Notes: generated by a model from the letters alone, not told the origin. Positions 11,655 through 22,759 are shown, counted from the first letter of the stretch. The stretch: DNA of 64,000 nt from Calliphora vicina (GCF_958450345.1 NC_088780.1:92268226-92332225); one strand, 5' to 3'. Numbers and translations are program-made.

Positions 11655-12225
11655 TTGGAGGTATCGCAATATATTGGGTTAGTGCAGGTGTTTGTAACGC
11701 CCAAAAATATTGGTCTAACACCCACCTCGAAGTTTACCGATCGATTCTGACTCGATTAAACGATGTCCGTCTGTCTGTCCATATAAACCTTGTGCGCAAA
11801 GTACAGTTCGCAATTTTGAAAATATTTCGATAAAGTTTTGTACATATCATTTGATCGGCACAACGACGAATCCTATTGAAACTGACTGAAATCGGTACAT
11901 TATTTCACCTAGCCTGCATTAAAATTTCCTCCCGAAATTGGACTTTATCGGTCATAAATGTTTAATTTATATAGGTATCTACATAAATTTTGCATGAAAT
12001 ATGTTTTATATATACGGAATTCATGTGAACAAATTTTATTATGATCGGTCCATAATTAGTCATAGCTCCTATAAAATAAATAACTTTCATATAGACGTAA
12101 AACACACGACCTAATTTCATGGTGATTGGTCCATAATTGTTCATTGCACCCATATAAGGCCCACAACCGAAAATCACTCACGAATATAAGTTATTGAAAT
12201 TTTAAAAAACTTTTTGCTCATTTAC
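11655..12225 (+). mobile_element. DINE-like (Helentron-type) copy, truncated
   Basis: Contains TTTGTAACGCCCAAAAATAT, CTAACACCCACC, CGATGTCCGTCTGTCTGTCC, TGCGCAAAGTACAG, GAAATTGGACTTTATCGGTC and two CGGTCCATAATT monomers, in the same order as the full copies at 13.65 and 28.4 kb. Both ends are missing; the 3' hairpin is gone. The minus-strand open frame 11962-12177 lies in its monomers and is not a gene. Confidence 0.75.
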
Positions 12226-12297
12226 TCACTTACCAATATTCACCAAACTGCGATGTGAGACTGGAAAAAATCAAACTTTTCTTTATTAAAGGCCACC

Positions 12298-13079
12298 CTA
12301 ATAGACATCCATACACACACACGCAAATGTTCAAAAAAGCTTACAACATTTAAATATTGTTGTATTTGAATTCAAACATACATACATACAATTACACACA
12401 CCCACTCAATCTCATTTAGATTTGTTTGTTAAACAGCCTATTTAAGAAATGGAAATTAAACGAAATACAAAATCAGCAAACGATATTTGAATTAATTTTT
12501 CGCTTCAACAATTATGAAATTAATTTTCTTTTTAACATTTAGGTTTCAGTATTTACAACACATGGTTCTCCCACTTTTTATCTCTTGTCTTGTCTTGACT
12601 TTTCTGCTTTTCACTTTTTAGAATTGAAGAAAGTTCTCCCAGAAGTTAAGAAATAAGTGACATTTTGAATTTGATTTTTTGAATTGAATTAATTTCCTGT
12701 TCCTGTTTGCAAAAGATGAACAGCCACTAATTTCATGGCGTATGGAAATGTTCGATTTGTATTTATATCATTTGTATAATATGTGAGTATGTAACACATG
12801 TCTGTTTCTTTAGTTACATGTATAAATATTTATATATGTAAATATTTAAAGTGTTGTAATTAAATTGAAAAATAAATCAAACATTTTAGGTATGAGTTCT
12901 TTAAGAATTGTATTTGTTTATTTACACTTCTTTTAAATGAAAATAGATTTCTTTTTGAAGGGAATGCTAAAGCCATAACTAGATTTCCTATTAAGGGATA
13001 GCTTGAGGAGCCTTTCTTTTCATAAGCGATAAATGTTCTTGTAGATGAAATATTAAGGCGGCGATAGATTTCCTTTATA
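12298..13079. other. No gene recognised; CA and ATAC microsatellites
   Basis: A CA run lies near 12310-12322 and an ATAC run near 12378-12391. No coding or repeat ends seen. Confidence 0.5.
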
Positions 13080-14520
13080 GAATAAACAATAAGCCTGACT
13101 TGAAATTTTTTTTTTTAACTACCAAAAATGAAGTTATTTAAACAAAAATTTTGGAGTAAATGTTCCTAATATTTGCAATCATATTAAAATTTTGATACAC
13201 ATTTAGTTTTGGAAACTCAATTAATATGTAATACAATCTTTATTTATTAACAAAACTCAATAAAATTTTCAATGTTTTTTAAATTTGTCGTTATAATTAA
13301 CAAAGTCAAAGGGAATCTTGCAATTCCTAAAAATTGCACCGAAAATCTCTAAAATGGTATTTTTTAAAATTTTGCCCATAGTGCCCACATGTCATTCAGA
13401 GCTGGGAAAATACTTTGGGGATAAATAGAAAACACATCATGGTTTCCACAGCTAGTTTCCGTTTTTTGATTCCTTTGGGGATTAGGAACATGTGGCCCAA
13501 ATTTGAAATTTTTATAAACAATAGGTCAAATTCCGAAGGGCATATGGTGACATATTCGAAAAATAGTGCATGTTTTTCATACCAAAGTATTTTTCGTAAA
13601 GATACCTTACAGAAAAATATAAAATTGTTATATGTTCTTAAAGAAAGTTTTTATACCCTACACCACCATAGTGGGGAGGGTAAAATGCGTTTGTGCAGAT
13701 GTTTGTAACGTCCAAAAATATTAGTCTAACACCCACCTTAAAGTATACCGATCGACTTAGAATCACTTTCTGAGTCGATTAAACGATGTCCGTCCGTCCG
13801 TCTGGTCGGCTGGCTGGCTGTCCATGTAAACCTTGTGCGCAGAGTACAGGTCGCAATTTTGAAGATATTTCGATGAAATTTGGTACATATTATTTTTTCG
13901 ACTCAAGGACCAAGGCTATTGAAACTGGCTGAAATCGGTCCATTATTTCACCTAGCCCCCATACAAATGTCCTCCCGAAATTGGACTTTGTCGGTCATAA
14001 ATGTTTAATTTATATATGTATCTCCACAAATTCCGCTCCAAATATGTTTTATATACACAAAATTCATGTCACCAAATTTTGTTACGATCGGTCCATAATT
14101 AGTCATAGCTCCCATATAGATAGACCCGCTTCCGAAAATCGCTTTAACGTGCATAAATCGCTTAAAAATGTTGGTATACACACAAAATTCAACATAGTAA
14201 ACTTCAATATAGACATAAATCACACGACCTAATTTCATGGTGATCGGTCCATAATTGGTCATAGCCCCCATATAAGGCCCACTTCCGAAAATCACTCAAA
14301 AATATAAATTATTGAAATTTTAAAAGTAAAATGTTTTTGCTCTTTTACTTAGTGTAGGGTATTATATGGTCGGGCTTGACCGACCATACTTCCTTACTTG
14401 TTTTTTAATAAAAAATAGTTATGTCACCTTTTCGCCCAAAAACAGAAAAAATCTACTATTTTTTAATTTTTAAATTGAAAAAATTGATTCTGCCCCACTG
14501 TGCTTCGTTAGATTCATGTT
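13080..14520 (+). repeat. Dispersed repeat (copy 1), split by a DINE-like insertion
   Basis: The blocks 13080-13650 and 14404-14520 align in order with 29190-30330, for example GTTCCTAATATTTGCAATC, AACATGTGGCCCAAATTTGA and TCTGCCCCACTGTG. The copy is split by the element at 13651-14403, and it lacks about 430 bp present at 29870-30303. The family is not recognised; no protein is seen. Confidence 0.7.
13651..14403 (+). mobile_element. DINE-like Helentron-type element, full length
   Basis: Starts TTATACCCTACACCACCATA and ends with GTGTAGGGTA, a 9-bp-stem hairpin (TATGGTCGG, loop GCTTGA, CCGACCATA) and CTTCCTTACTTG. TACCCTACAC and GTGTAGGGTA are 5' and 3' subterminal inverted repeats. The body carries CCGTCCGTCCGTC, GATATTTCG and two monomers with CGGTCCATAATTGGTCATAG. 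The uninterrupted repeat at 29.2 kb gives the empty site: insertion into a T run without a target duplication. All this is the known structure of non-autonomous Helentrons (DINE-1 group). Open frames inside it (13981-14232 plus, 14005-14295 minus) are not genes. Confidence 0.8.
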
Positions 14521-14843
14521 AATTCGCAAAAAAATAAATATTTTATTCTTTTTAAATTTGAATTGGCAATGTGTTGCTTATTAAATCAAAAAATAACTAA
14601 CGATTTTAATTAAAACTTGAAGAGAACCCAATAATATTAAACAAAATTCAATTCCACCAAATCAATGAAAAAGCAAAATACTAAAATAATTCAACATTCG
14701 CTCTGTATAGAATTCTATGGCAGTTTTTGGAATAACTTGAATAATGAACATGTCATTGGTCTATTTGGGTTAAAACTTTTTTGTTGTATGTGTCTTCTGC
14801 ATTTGTTTTGGAACTTTAAGCTTCTTTTAGAGAAAGTCAAGTT
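14521..14843. other. No feature recognised
   Basis: AT-rich; open frames on both strands at 14665-14924 show no family resemblance. Confidence 0.45.
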
Positions 14844-15480
14844 CAAACAATTGAGAAAGTATGGTCGGTCAAGCCCGACCATATAATATCCTACAGCAAA
14901 AACATTTTTATTTTTAAATATCAATAATTTATATTCGAGAGTGATTTTCGGAAGTGGGCCTTATATGGGAGCTATGACCAATTATGCACGGATCACCTTG
15001 AAATTAAGTCGTGTGATTTAGGTCTACGTAGTTATTTATGTTGAATTTTGTGTGTATACCAACATTTTTAAGAGATTAATGCTCGTTAAAGTGATTGTCG
15101 GAAGCGGCTCTATATGGGAGTTATGACTAATTATGGACCGATCGTAACAAAATTTGGTGACATGACTTTCGTGTATATCGAAATTTATATCGATACATAT
15201 ATAAATTAAACATTTATGACCGATAAAGTCCAATTTCGGGAGGACATTTGTATGGGGGCTAGGTGAAATAATGGGCCGATTTCAGCAAGTTTCAATACGT
15301 TTTGTCCTTAGGCCAAAATAATTGTATATACCAAATTGATCGAAATATCTCCAAAATTGCGACCTGTACTTTGCGCCCAAGGTTTACATGGACGGGCGGA
15401 CATTGTTTAATCGACTCAGAAAGTGATTCTAAGTCGATCGGTATACTTTAAGGTGGGTGTTAGGTTGTAGGGTATAAAAA
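14844..15480 (-). mobile_element. DINE-like Helentron-type element, reverse copy
   Basis: Starts with the inverted 3' end (AAGTATGGTCGGTCAAGCCC, the hairpin) and ends with the inverted 5' end (GTTGTAGGGTATAAAAA). It lies about 440 bp from the oppositely oriented copy at 13651-14403. The block between the 5' end and the CTAACACCCACC segment is deleted, and the 3' tip is mutated (CAATTGAGA in place of CAAGTAAGG). Confidence 0.75.
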
Positions 15481-15499
15481 CATCACATGAAACTAAGGA

Positions 15500-15560
15500 A
15501 AATTATTCCCGGGAATTATCTCACAATTTGCCATCCCGGGAATTCCCGTGAAAAACTCTA
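15500..15560. repeat. CCCGGGAATT motif cluster
   Basis: TTCCCGGGAATT at about 15507 and ATCCCGGGAATTCCCGTG at about 15533. The same motif clusters at 54090-54180. The right edge (AAAAACTCTA) hints at a TAGAG-ended element, but no target duplication was found. Confidence 0.4.
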
Positions 15561-16895
15561 ACTACGATATATCAAAAAAATAATATAATCGAACCTAATG
15601 CACATAGATATAGATACTGGTAAAAAATTTAACACCTGGTTTCTTGCAAAATTCTAATAATGTAGCTATATATGTCCGTGTATCACTTAATTAGAGGGAT
15701 GGACTACGGAATTGCAATTTACCTTGACGAAAACTTACCAAATCCGAAGAACCAGATAAATGTTTTTATGCAACTACATAACAATCGGTGATCTATTATA
15801 TTGTACAACAATTAAGAAAACAATTTTCGCTTGAATTTTTGCATTCATTTAACAAAATATATACATATTTAAATTTTTTTAAAATACATATACAAAAAAA
15901 CCTTCTTTATATCCCAATTGAATCGCTATAAATGGCATATTGAACAAAGTAAAACTTTCATCCCACTTTGTATTGTTCTACCCCACAAAATAACAACAAA
16001 ATTAGTTTTAATGTTTACTTTTATTTACGAAAATAAGTGTGTGTGTTGGAGTGTAATCTATAAAATATGTTGCAATAAAAATTATTGAAACAAAAAAAAA
16101 AACGAATAAATGTTATAAAATATTCAGACAACATGGTAAATAATCACTGACAATGAGAGTTCATTCAATAGCATTCCAATCAAATATTACACGGTTTTAC
16201 TTTATATTACTTTCGTTTCATTTTGTTTCATTTTATTTTATTTCGTTTCATTTTATTTGTGTTTTATTTTTTGTATATTTATTATAACGTTCATACATCA
16301 CAACAAACGAATCACTTAATCAGCATCAACGGAAACGGAAATTGTTACACTTTGTTCGTGCACACCCAACACATGTCAATGTAGTATGTATTGCAATCAT
16401 ACACAAACGGTGTAATACTGACAAGAGCTGTGCTCTCACAGTCTTTCATTCATTTTAGTGTGTGTATGTTTGGCTGTGTGTGTCAGTCAGTCATTCAGTC
16501 ACTGAGTCATTTGGCAATATGGTGCAATATAACTTTGATTGTTACTGTATGATGGCAGCTCTTAAATTACATTTGATTCAATTTTTTTCATTACCATTTC
16601 ATCTATTTTTGTTTTCTTTTATTCCTTTAGTGTTGCACCCGGATTTTTGTGCTGTTCTCATCCTTTTTTTTTTTTGTTCAGTCTTTTTGATGTGTGTGAG
16701 TGTGATTCTTTTTACTTGGTGGTATTAAAATTGCACAACACGTGCATTTTTACCTTTTTCACAATGTAATTTTATAGAATAAATGAATATGTTCAGAATG
16801 TCGATTCTTTTCTATGTAGGTACTTGCTCTCGTACTCGTCATGTATGGGGAACACTTGGCTGCTTGTTAAAAACCTCCACTTAACAACTGCGAGC
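15561..16895. other. No gene recognised; simple repeats
   Basis: Contains TTTCRTTTTATTT repeats (about 16205-16262), a TGTG stretch (16459-16485) and CAGTCATT-type repeats (16480-16510). The 88-aa open frame at 16462-16728 is largely made from these and is T-rich; I do not call it a gene. Confidence 0.5.
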
Positions 16896-16940
16896 AGTTA
16901 GTGAGTGAACCAGTGATTGGGTGAGTGAGTGAGTGTTACA
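16896..16940. repeat. GTGA microsatellite
   Basis: Imperfect GTGA/GAGT tandem repeats (AGTTAGTGAGTGAACC, then GGGTGAGTGAGTGAGTG). Confidence 0.6.
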
Positions 16941-17782
16941 TGTATGCAATTTATGGGTACTAACGGAAATGTTTACTTTACCACAGAATGGTTTTTTTTT
17001 TCTTATGCTCTTTCGCCCTTTTTTTTTTTTTTTGAGAAACCTTTTAATATAGTTTTTATACCCTATAATAAACTGCAACTGTATATATAATCGGACATAA
17101 GTACTTGATCCATATAACAATGATATGGATAGAAATTTTATAGAACTAAAATCAAATATTGTTTTACAATTTAAGGAAATAAACGTGTCCACTTAAAACT
17201 TGATATTTTCGTTTCCTTTACAGAAATACTTATTTAATTAAAATTGCTATTACTATTGAACAGAGACATAAAACGGTTAACAATTGGCTAGAAATTTAAA
17301 ATTACAAAGTCGTAGATTAGCAACCAAAAGAAAACACCTAAAAATAAATATTGGAAAATAGACTACGAAATTGATTTTTAAGAAATGAATTTAACAAATT
17401 TGTGACCAACATTTTAATTTCTTCGAAGTCCGCCAATTTCAAATCGGCACCCTTGCTAACCCACATCATGTACAAACATTAAAATGTTCATGTTTAATCC
17501 TCATTTAGTATTTATTAGAACCTTTTAATTTTTTGAAATTTCGTTAAAAAAAATTTGGAAAGTATAAAATTTGGGATTTAGTTGTGCATGAATTTTTTTG
17601 ATAGCTTTTGAGATTCGATGTAAGAAAATACATACTTATTGTTTATATTTAAACATCTATGGCTAAACAAATTGCAAATTTCGGACATCAGTCGGATTTG
17701 TCATCTTAGATATAAAAAATATAAAGTCTTTTCACTAAAAAGTACTTACATACTTGAAAAAACTACTAAAATAAGGTAAATA
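16941..17782. other. No feature recognised
   Basis: AT-rich, with homopolymer T runs at 16990-17035. The last 30 bp (about 17753-17782) are nearly repeated at 19421-19450, on the far side of the next two elements. Confidence 0.5.
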
Positions 17783-19292
17783 CAGTGGTTGACAAAACAA
17801 TGGAAACTTTTCCATGTTAAAAAATTTTAACATTTTTGTAGTCACACAAATAACAAAGGACATAATTAATTAAATTCTAAAACTGAGAAAACAAAATTAA
17901 AAGATTTCTTTATTACGGCATTGACAAAACAATGGAAACTTAGGTATTATTTTAACAAATATGCTCTAAACTTTGCAATAACTCAATATTTTGTTGAATA
18001 TCACTTATTTTTTATAACTGCTACACATCGACGATGCATTGAACCAATTAAAGAGTCAATGGTCTCCTTTGAAATATTTTGCCATTCCCTTATAACCGCC
18101 TCCGATAAATGTTCCTTCCTGGTGTAATTTTGGGTCCTTATTTTACGATCTACAATTTCCCATAGATTTTCTATGAGATTGAGATCTGGCGATTGGGCAG
18201 GCCACTTCAAAACACGTATCTCGTTGGATTGTAACCACTCTAGAGGTGTGTTTCGGGTCGTTGTCGTGTTGGAATCTCCAAACTAGGGGCGTATTTTCCT
18301 CAGCGTATGGATACATAACATCGTTTAATATGGTTTTGTATCCTATAGCTGTCATGGTATCTTTTATAATATGAATTGGGCGCCAAAATTTACAGTCTTA
18401 TTTGTGTACTTTGGATCTAATCTTTTTCCATTTGGTCGTCTTACAAATGTTCTCCCATCACTGCCTCTTAAATTGTATTTAGATTCGTCGGAAAAGAGGA
18501 CAGTATTCTATTTCTGTATCGACCAGTTTAAATGATCCCTGGCAAATTGTAGACGAGCAGAACGGTTCTTTTTAGGAATGAGTGGTTTTTTCACAGAACG
18601 ATAGCAACCAAGACCAGCCTCATTTGCCCTGCGACTAACTGTTCGGGTACTTATTTCTAATTTTAGGCTATTAACAACCTCTCGAGGAGTTATGTTTGGG
18701 AATTTCTTGAACTCTCTCGCTATTAAATTATCTTGTCTAGGAGTAGTATTAGGTCTTCCACCTAAATGTTGAGTTTTTACAGAACCGGTCTCACGAAATT
18801 TCTTTATAATTTTTGAAACTGCTCACTTATTTATTGAATATTTGTCACAGATACTTTGTTTTAAATAAGCTTTAAAATAGTTAATTATTTTATTTTTTAA
18901 GTCTTCACAAATCTTAACTTTAGCCATTTTCGTTAACTTTGAAAAAAAGCAATTATGTGAAAAAATTAGAAAAAGAAATTGTGAAAAATTACCAGAATTT
19001 AAAAATAAAATATAATAACTGTAAACAGGATGCTTTTTACGTCGTTCTTTTAAATCTTATTTTCATTTTCCACATCTTTCTTGCAGAAGTTTAAAAGTTT
19101 CCATTGTTTTGTCAGTAGCGAAATAGTGAATATTTTTAATTTATTCCCTTTTTTCAGAATATAGTTAATTATGTTGTTTGATTTACAGTTAATTTATATA
19201 AATAAAACTATACAAGTGATATACTAAAAAAAAAATTTAATTTTAACAAAATATTTTAAATTTTAGGCTACATATTGTTTTGTCAACCACTG
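17783..19292 (-). mobile_element. Tc1-like transposon with IR/DR ends, inactive
   Basis: 1510 bp with termini CAGTGGTTGACAAAACAAT and its complement, flanked by TA (17781-17782 and 19293-19294). Each end has a second, inner copy of GACAAAACAATGGAAACTT (17923-17941 left, 19097-19115 inverted on the right), so the ends have the IR/DR layout known from Sleeping Beauty- and Tc3-type elements, where inner and outer repeats are transposase binding sites. The transposase gene is on the minus strand and broken. The left flank lacks the MITE half found on the right flank. Confidence 0.88.
18001..18927 (-). pseudogene. Tc1-like DDE transposase, broken
   Basis: Translation from the ATG at 18925-18927 gives a helix-turn-helix region (MAKVKICEDLKNKI, then VSKIIKKFRETGSVKTQ and GGRPNTTPRQDN), a second HTH (ITPREVVNSL, STRTVSRRANEAGL) and a DDE core: LFSDESKYN (first Asp), QHDNDPKHTSR (second Asp) and SPDLNLIENLWE (Glu) in the D34E style. 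In life it would cut the element at its ends and paste it at TA. It is dead: a TGA sits in the first domain (after SINK), a TAG before LFSDE, further stops follow GAQFIL, and the frame shifts between the second Asp and the Glu motif. Length and order match the usual roughly 340-residue family size. Confidence 0.85.
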
Positions 19293-19416
19293 TATATGGT
19301 TGATACAATCATGTGAATCGTAAATTAATCATGTGACTTTAATATTGTTAAAAAAACTTGTAACAATATTGAAATGGTTACAGTAAACATGCACAACTAT
19401 GTTTTTTTTCTGCGTG
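19293..19416. mobile_element. Right half of the palindromic MITE
   Basis: Matches the right third of the 37787-38273 element, including ACAATCATGTGAATCGTAA, AACTTGTAACAATATTGAAA and the end CTGCGTG plus TA. Its left half is replaced by the Tc1-like element. Confidence 0.7.
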
Positions 19417-19599
19417 TACCGGAAAAAGCTATTAAAATAAGGTAAATATATGTCCTCTAAATTTTGTGAAAAAATAGTATTTCTTTAAATTATCAATTAT
19501 CGAATATAAAAGCACATTTTTTAAATAATATATTGACTAAAACTCCTTCTATAACGCTTTTATAGAGGCGGAGAACTTTAAATTGAAATTAAACAGAGA

Positions 19600-20579
19600 A
19601 ATGCGTATTTAATATCCATCTTCGCAGTGTACATTATGAATGTAAATATGCCAGTAATTCGATACTCACCAGCAGCTGTCAGCTCTTATCGCAACCCTAT
19701 AAACCAGTCGGCATCTGGTCTAGGGCTGTTTTGAATAGTCGGATAAGGCTGTTCAGTACTGATTGCGCAACGGTGTTCGGCTTATGTAGCTTCATTTCAA
19801 GTGGAATAAATTTGAAGGAACTTTGCATCATCATTGGGAAATGGAAGCAACGTTCGAATTCTGTAATACATTTGGCATTGAACTGTAAAGGTGGGCATGA
19901 AGCTGAAGTTGTTTACGATATTAGTTGCCCCGAAGGACGTTATTTGAAAGCTTGAAAGTTTTACTTTCGGATATTTTGGAGGAAGTGCTTGGATATCGGA
20001 GTGTTGTCGGCAATGTAACTTAGAAGCGGCTCAGGTGGCTCAACAATTGGTGGCGGAATAACTTTACAGTTCGAAAAGCACATTCCCGAGAATTCCTTAG
20101 GAAACATCAAGACACTGCAATGTAAGTAAAGTTTGTTCATTGCCACAATCAGTATGTCCTTGTGATTGCTTTTGTTATCATCCTTACCCCCAGTAACACG
20201 AAATCTGGTTATGTTTTAACTAATAGTTATACTGACAGTTATCATACAAAAATAATTTTAACCGACTGTATAACTATTAGTTAAGGCTTAACCAGACTTC
20301 GTGTTAATGGGGGTTATTGTAATGAAATGCCGCCAATTTTAAATCGATGCTTTTTCTTGATCGAGCCATTTTGGAGCGATTGCCTTTTAGTCTTTCGATA
20401 TTCTGTTGAGGTGTCTCTGCAGCTCTTGATGAAGATGCACTGCGACGCATTTGCTGAATCCGTAATTTGCGTTCTCTTTCGGTTTCTGCGGCTTTAGATG
20501 TAGATGCCCTTTCGCGATTTTTCTCATGAATGTACAGGACATGTTCTTTCACCAATTCATTCGCTTCAGAGTACACCAC
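19600..20579 (-). pseudogene. Helitron N-terminal protein remnant
   Basis: On the minus strand from 20579: a charged repeat region with SKAAETERERKLRIQQ and SSSRAAETPQQNIERL, then AAFHYN, then (below 20146) LYLHCSVLMFPKEFSGMCFS, CKVIPPPIVEPPEPLLSYIA and SKHFLQNIRK, then a degraded stretch to about 19600 with LIRLF-like and MPT-like pieces. This order (RAAET repeats, FHY, cysteine cluster, GKVxLPP, PPEPL, SKHFLxNIR) is that of the region before the Rep domain in insect Helitron proteins. A 127-bp MITE at 20187-20313 splits it; excising that MITE and one TTA joins the two parts in one frame. Further shifts and stops follow below 19960. Not functional. Confidence 0.8.
20187..20313. mobile_element. 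127-bp hairpin MITE inside the Helitron frame
   Basis: The ends CCCCCAGTAACACGAA and TTCGTGTTAATGGGGG are inverted, and pairing continues through TCTGGTTA and CTAATAGTTATAC, so almost the whole element folds on itself. Flanking TTA at 20184-20186 and 20314-20316 is a 3-bp duplication. TTA duplications fit the PIF/Harbinger superfamily; that assignment is inference. Confidence 0.75.
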
Positions 20580-20580
20580 T

Positions 20581-21125
20581 GTGAATTAAAATTTTTAGAA
20601 TGATGTAAGCAACGGAATAAAAATTGTCATTGGTTGAACGTTGCACAGTGTGGCAAATTAAAAATAAAAAAAGTCTGTAACTTTTGAATTTTTTAATGTG
20701 TTTTTTTTTTGTTTGATAGGTGACTTTTACCCTTATTTTGTTTATTAGGTTGTGGCGGAATGTAGTTATAATGTCTAGAAAATTTATAGTTATTTTCTTA
20801 AGAATTATTAGCCATAATTTAAGTTAGAGCATTTTATTTTGCAATTTGCATATGACATTTAATATTTTTTATATTGTATAACATAAAAGCCTTTCTGAGT
20901 CCATTTTTTGTCGAATAGTTAAAAAAATTTGTAATTAAATATAAAATTTTTTTAGAAAATTTCTTATTAAAAATATTTTATTTTCCAATAAAATTTAATG
21001 ATAACAGTAATAAAGAGTTATAATAATTAAAAGTAATAAAGTACCATATAATACCCTAAACTGAGAAAATTAGCATAATATTTTTTCTTTTAAATTTCAA
21101 TCATTTTTTTTCGTGAATAATTTTC
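20581..21125. other. No feature recognised
   Basis: AT-rich DNA upstream of the Helitron remnant; may include its 5' end, but no TC-type terminus could be identified. Confidence 0.45.
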
Positions 21126-21836
21126 GTGAATGATATGGGAGCTATGACTAATTATGGAACGATCACCATGAAATTAGGTCATGTGATTTATGTCTATATG
21201 AAAGTTATTTGTATTGAATTGTTTGTGTATACCAACATTTTTAAGAGATTTATGTACGTTAAAGTGATTTTCGGAAGAGAACGTTATATGGGAGCTATAA
21301 CTAATTATGGATCAATCACCATGAAATTAGGTCGCCTGATTTATGTCCTTGTGAGAGTTATTTATGTTGAATTCTGTGTATGTACCAACATTTTTAAGAA
21401 ATTTATGATCATTAAAGTGATTTTCGGAAGAGGACCTTATATGGGAGCTGTGACTAATTATAGACCGATCGCCATGAAATTGGGTCATCTGATTTATGTC
21501 TATATTAAAGTTATTTGTGTTGAATTTTGTGTATCTACCAACATTTTTAAGAGATTTATGATCGTTAAAGTGATTTTCGGAAGCGGGCCTATGAATATTA
21601 TGGACCGATCGCCACGAAATAAGGTGATATGACCTCCGTATACATAGAACTTATTTGGAAAGGAATTTTGTGTAGATATCTATATTAATTAAACATTTAT
21701 GACGTATAAAATCCAATTTCAGGAGGACATTTGTATGGGAGCTGGGTGAAATAATGGACCGATTTCAGCCAGTTTCAATATGCTTTGCTCTTGGGCCGAA
21801 AGAATTTTATCGAAATGTCCTAAAAATTGTTTACAA
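21126..21836 (-). mobile_element. DINE-like element core, monomers of exactly 153 bp
   Basis: Three consecutive units start TATGGGAGCT at about 21134, 21287 and 21440 (153-bp period), followed by the inverted body (GGACATTTGTATGGGAGCTG and GATTTCAGCCAGTTTCAATA) of the family. Both ends are missing. Because 153 is a multiple of three, the monomers give a 168-codon open frame at 21126-21632 with a repeating YMGAMTNYGPITMKLG-type translation; see the rejected list. Confidence 0.7.
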
Positions 21837-22508
21837 GAATGCGTTTATACTATACAACATTTATGTGGGTATAGAGTATAGACATCAGACTTGATTCAGC
21901 AAAATTGTTCAAGATCCAAAGGAGCAAAAAAGAATTCTCTAAGGTCCTATTCCATCAAACCTTAAATTTATGTAAAATTTAATTTATTTTTAAAAATAAT
22001 ATGAAAGCGATTTCAAAAGTGGTGGAAATACATTAGAATTAAAGCTATGAAACCATTTTAACAAAACTCGTTTATTTCATAAAAATCCCTCTCGAAAATA
22101 AAAAGTTATAAGCGATTGAATATTCGAAATTTGTTACAAAATCCTACTTTTCAGTCAGATAATAAAAAGGTGCATATTGAATCACCCTGTTTATACGGAA
22201 AATGTTTACATAGAGACCTGAATTTTTGGCCTCTGAGGTTCTCAGGTGTTAACTTTAATATGAGTTTTTAAAACTAAAAATTGGTGACAAAAAAATTTTT
22301 TTTGATGTCATTATCGTAATAGTTAACAAATCGAAAATCAAAAATCTGACTTTACAATGTCATCAAAGCCGTCCAACCGTTTTTGAGGCATTTGAGTTTT
22401 TTCGTTGCAAAAGTTATAACTTTTGAACCAAATGAGATAATCAAAATATTTAAAAGGCTTATGATAGATAATTGATCAGCATATGAATTGTGCATAAATG
22501 ATGATATG
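21837..22508. other. No feature recognised
   Basis: AT-rich DNA. The open frame at 22352-22600 (minus) runs into the next MITE and is not supported. Confidence 0.5.
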
Positions 22509-22510
22509 TA

Positions 22511-22759
22511 CACAGTAAAAAAATGGATTCGTGATAGTAACCGAATTTGTTGCCAATCGAATGATTCGATTACCCACATATAATTTTTCAGTTCTTTCAA
22601 CAGAAAGTCAGTTCATAAAGAAGAATTTCGGTTGAGGCAACCAAACATTAGTTGCCCCTTCCACAATTTTGTAGCCACAACTGTAAAATTCGGTCACTAA
22701 GATAAAATCGTTCGATTGGCAACAAATTCTGTTGCTATCACGAATCTGTTTTCTCTGTG
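22511..22759. mobile_element. TIR MITE, copy 1 (249 bp)
   Basis: The termini pair across the element: ATTCGTGATAGTAACCGAAT on the left, ATTCTGTTGCTATCACGAAT on the right, then GTTGCCAATCGAA and TTCGATTGGCAAC. It is flanked by TA (22509-22510 and 22760-22761), as in Tc1/mariner-type elements. The extreme left tip has CACAGTAAAAA against CTCTGTG on the right. No coding capacity. Confidence 0.8.

Larger units (their letters stand above)
9481..12297. mobile_element. Composite nest in a TTAGGGTGG-ended element
   Basis: The left end TTAGGGTGGACACAAAAG (9481) and right end (RC TTAGGGTGGCCTTTAATAAA, ending near 12297) resemble the termini at 58426, 60705 and 62463. Between them, 10375-10830 matches the arms of the 58.4-60.7 kb element. 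I infer one old element opened by later insertions at 9607, about 10785 and about 11660. No duplication of the outer target was confirmed. Confidence 0.4.

Noticed and set aside
9481..12297. A single intact transposon of 2.8 kb
   Set aside because: The outer ends are only alike in about 10 bp and no target duplication was seen; nested insertions explain most of the length. Kept as a low-confidence composite.
16881..17192. 103-residue minus-strand open frame
   Set aside because: Composed of a GTGA microsatellite and a poly-T/poly-K region; low complexity, no domain.
21126..21632. 168-residue open frame with repeating MGAMTNYGPITMKLG translation
   Set aside because: It is three 153-bp monomers of a non-coding Helentron-type element; the same DNA in other copies is broken by stops and indels, and no known domain appears.
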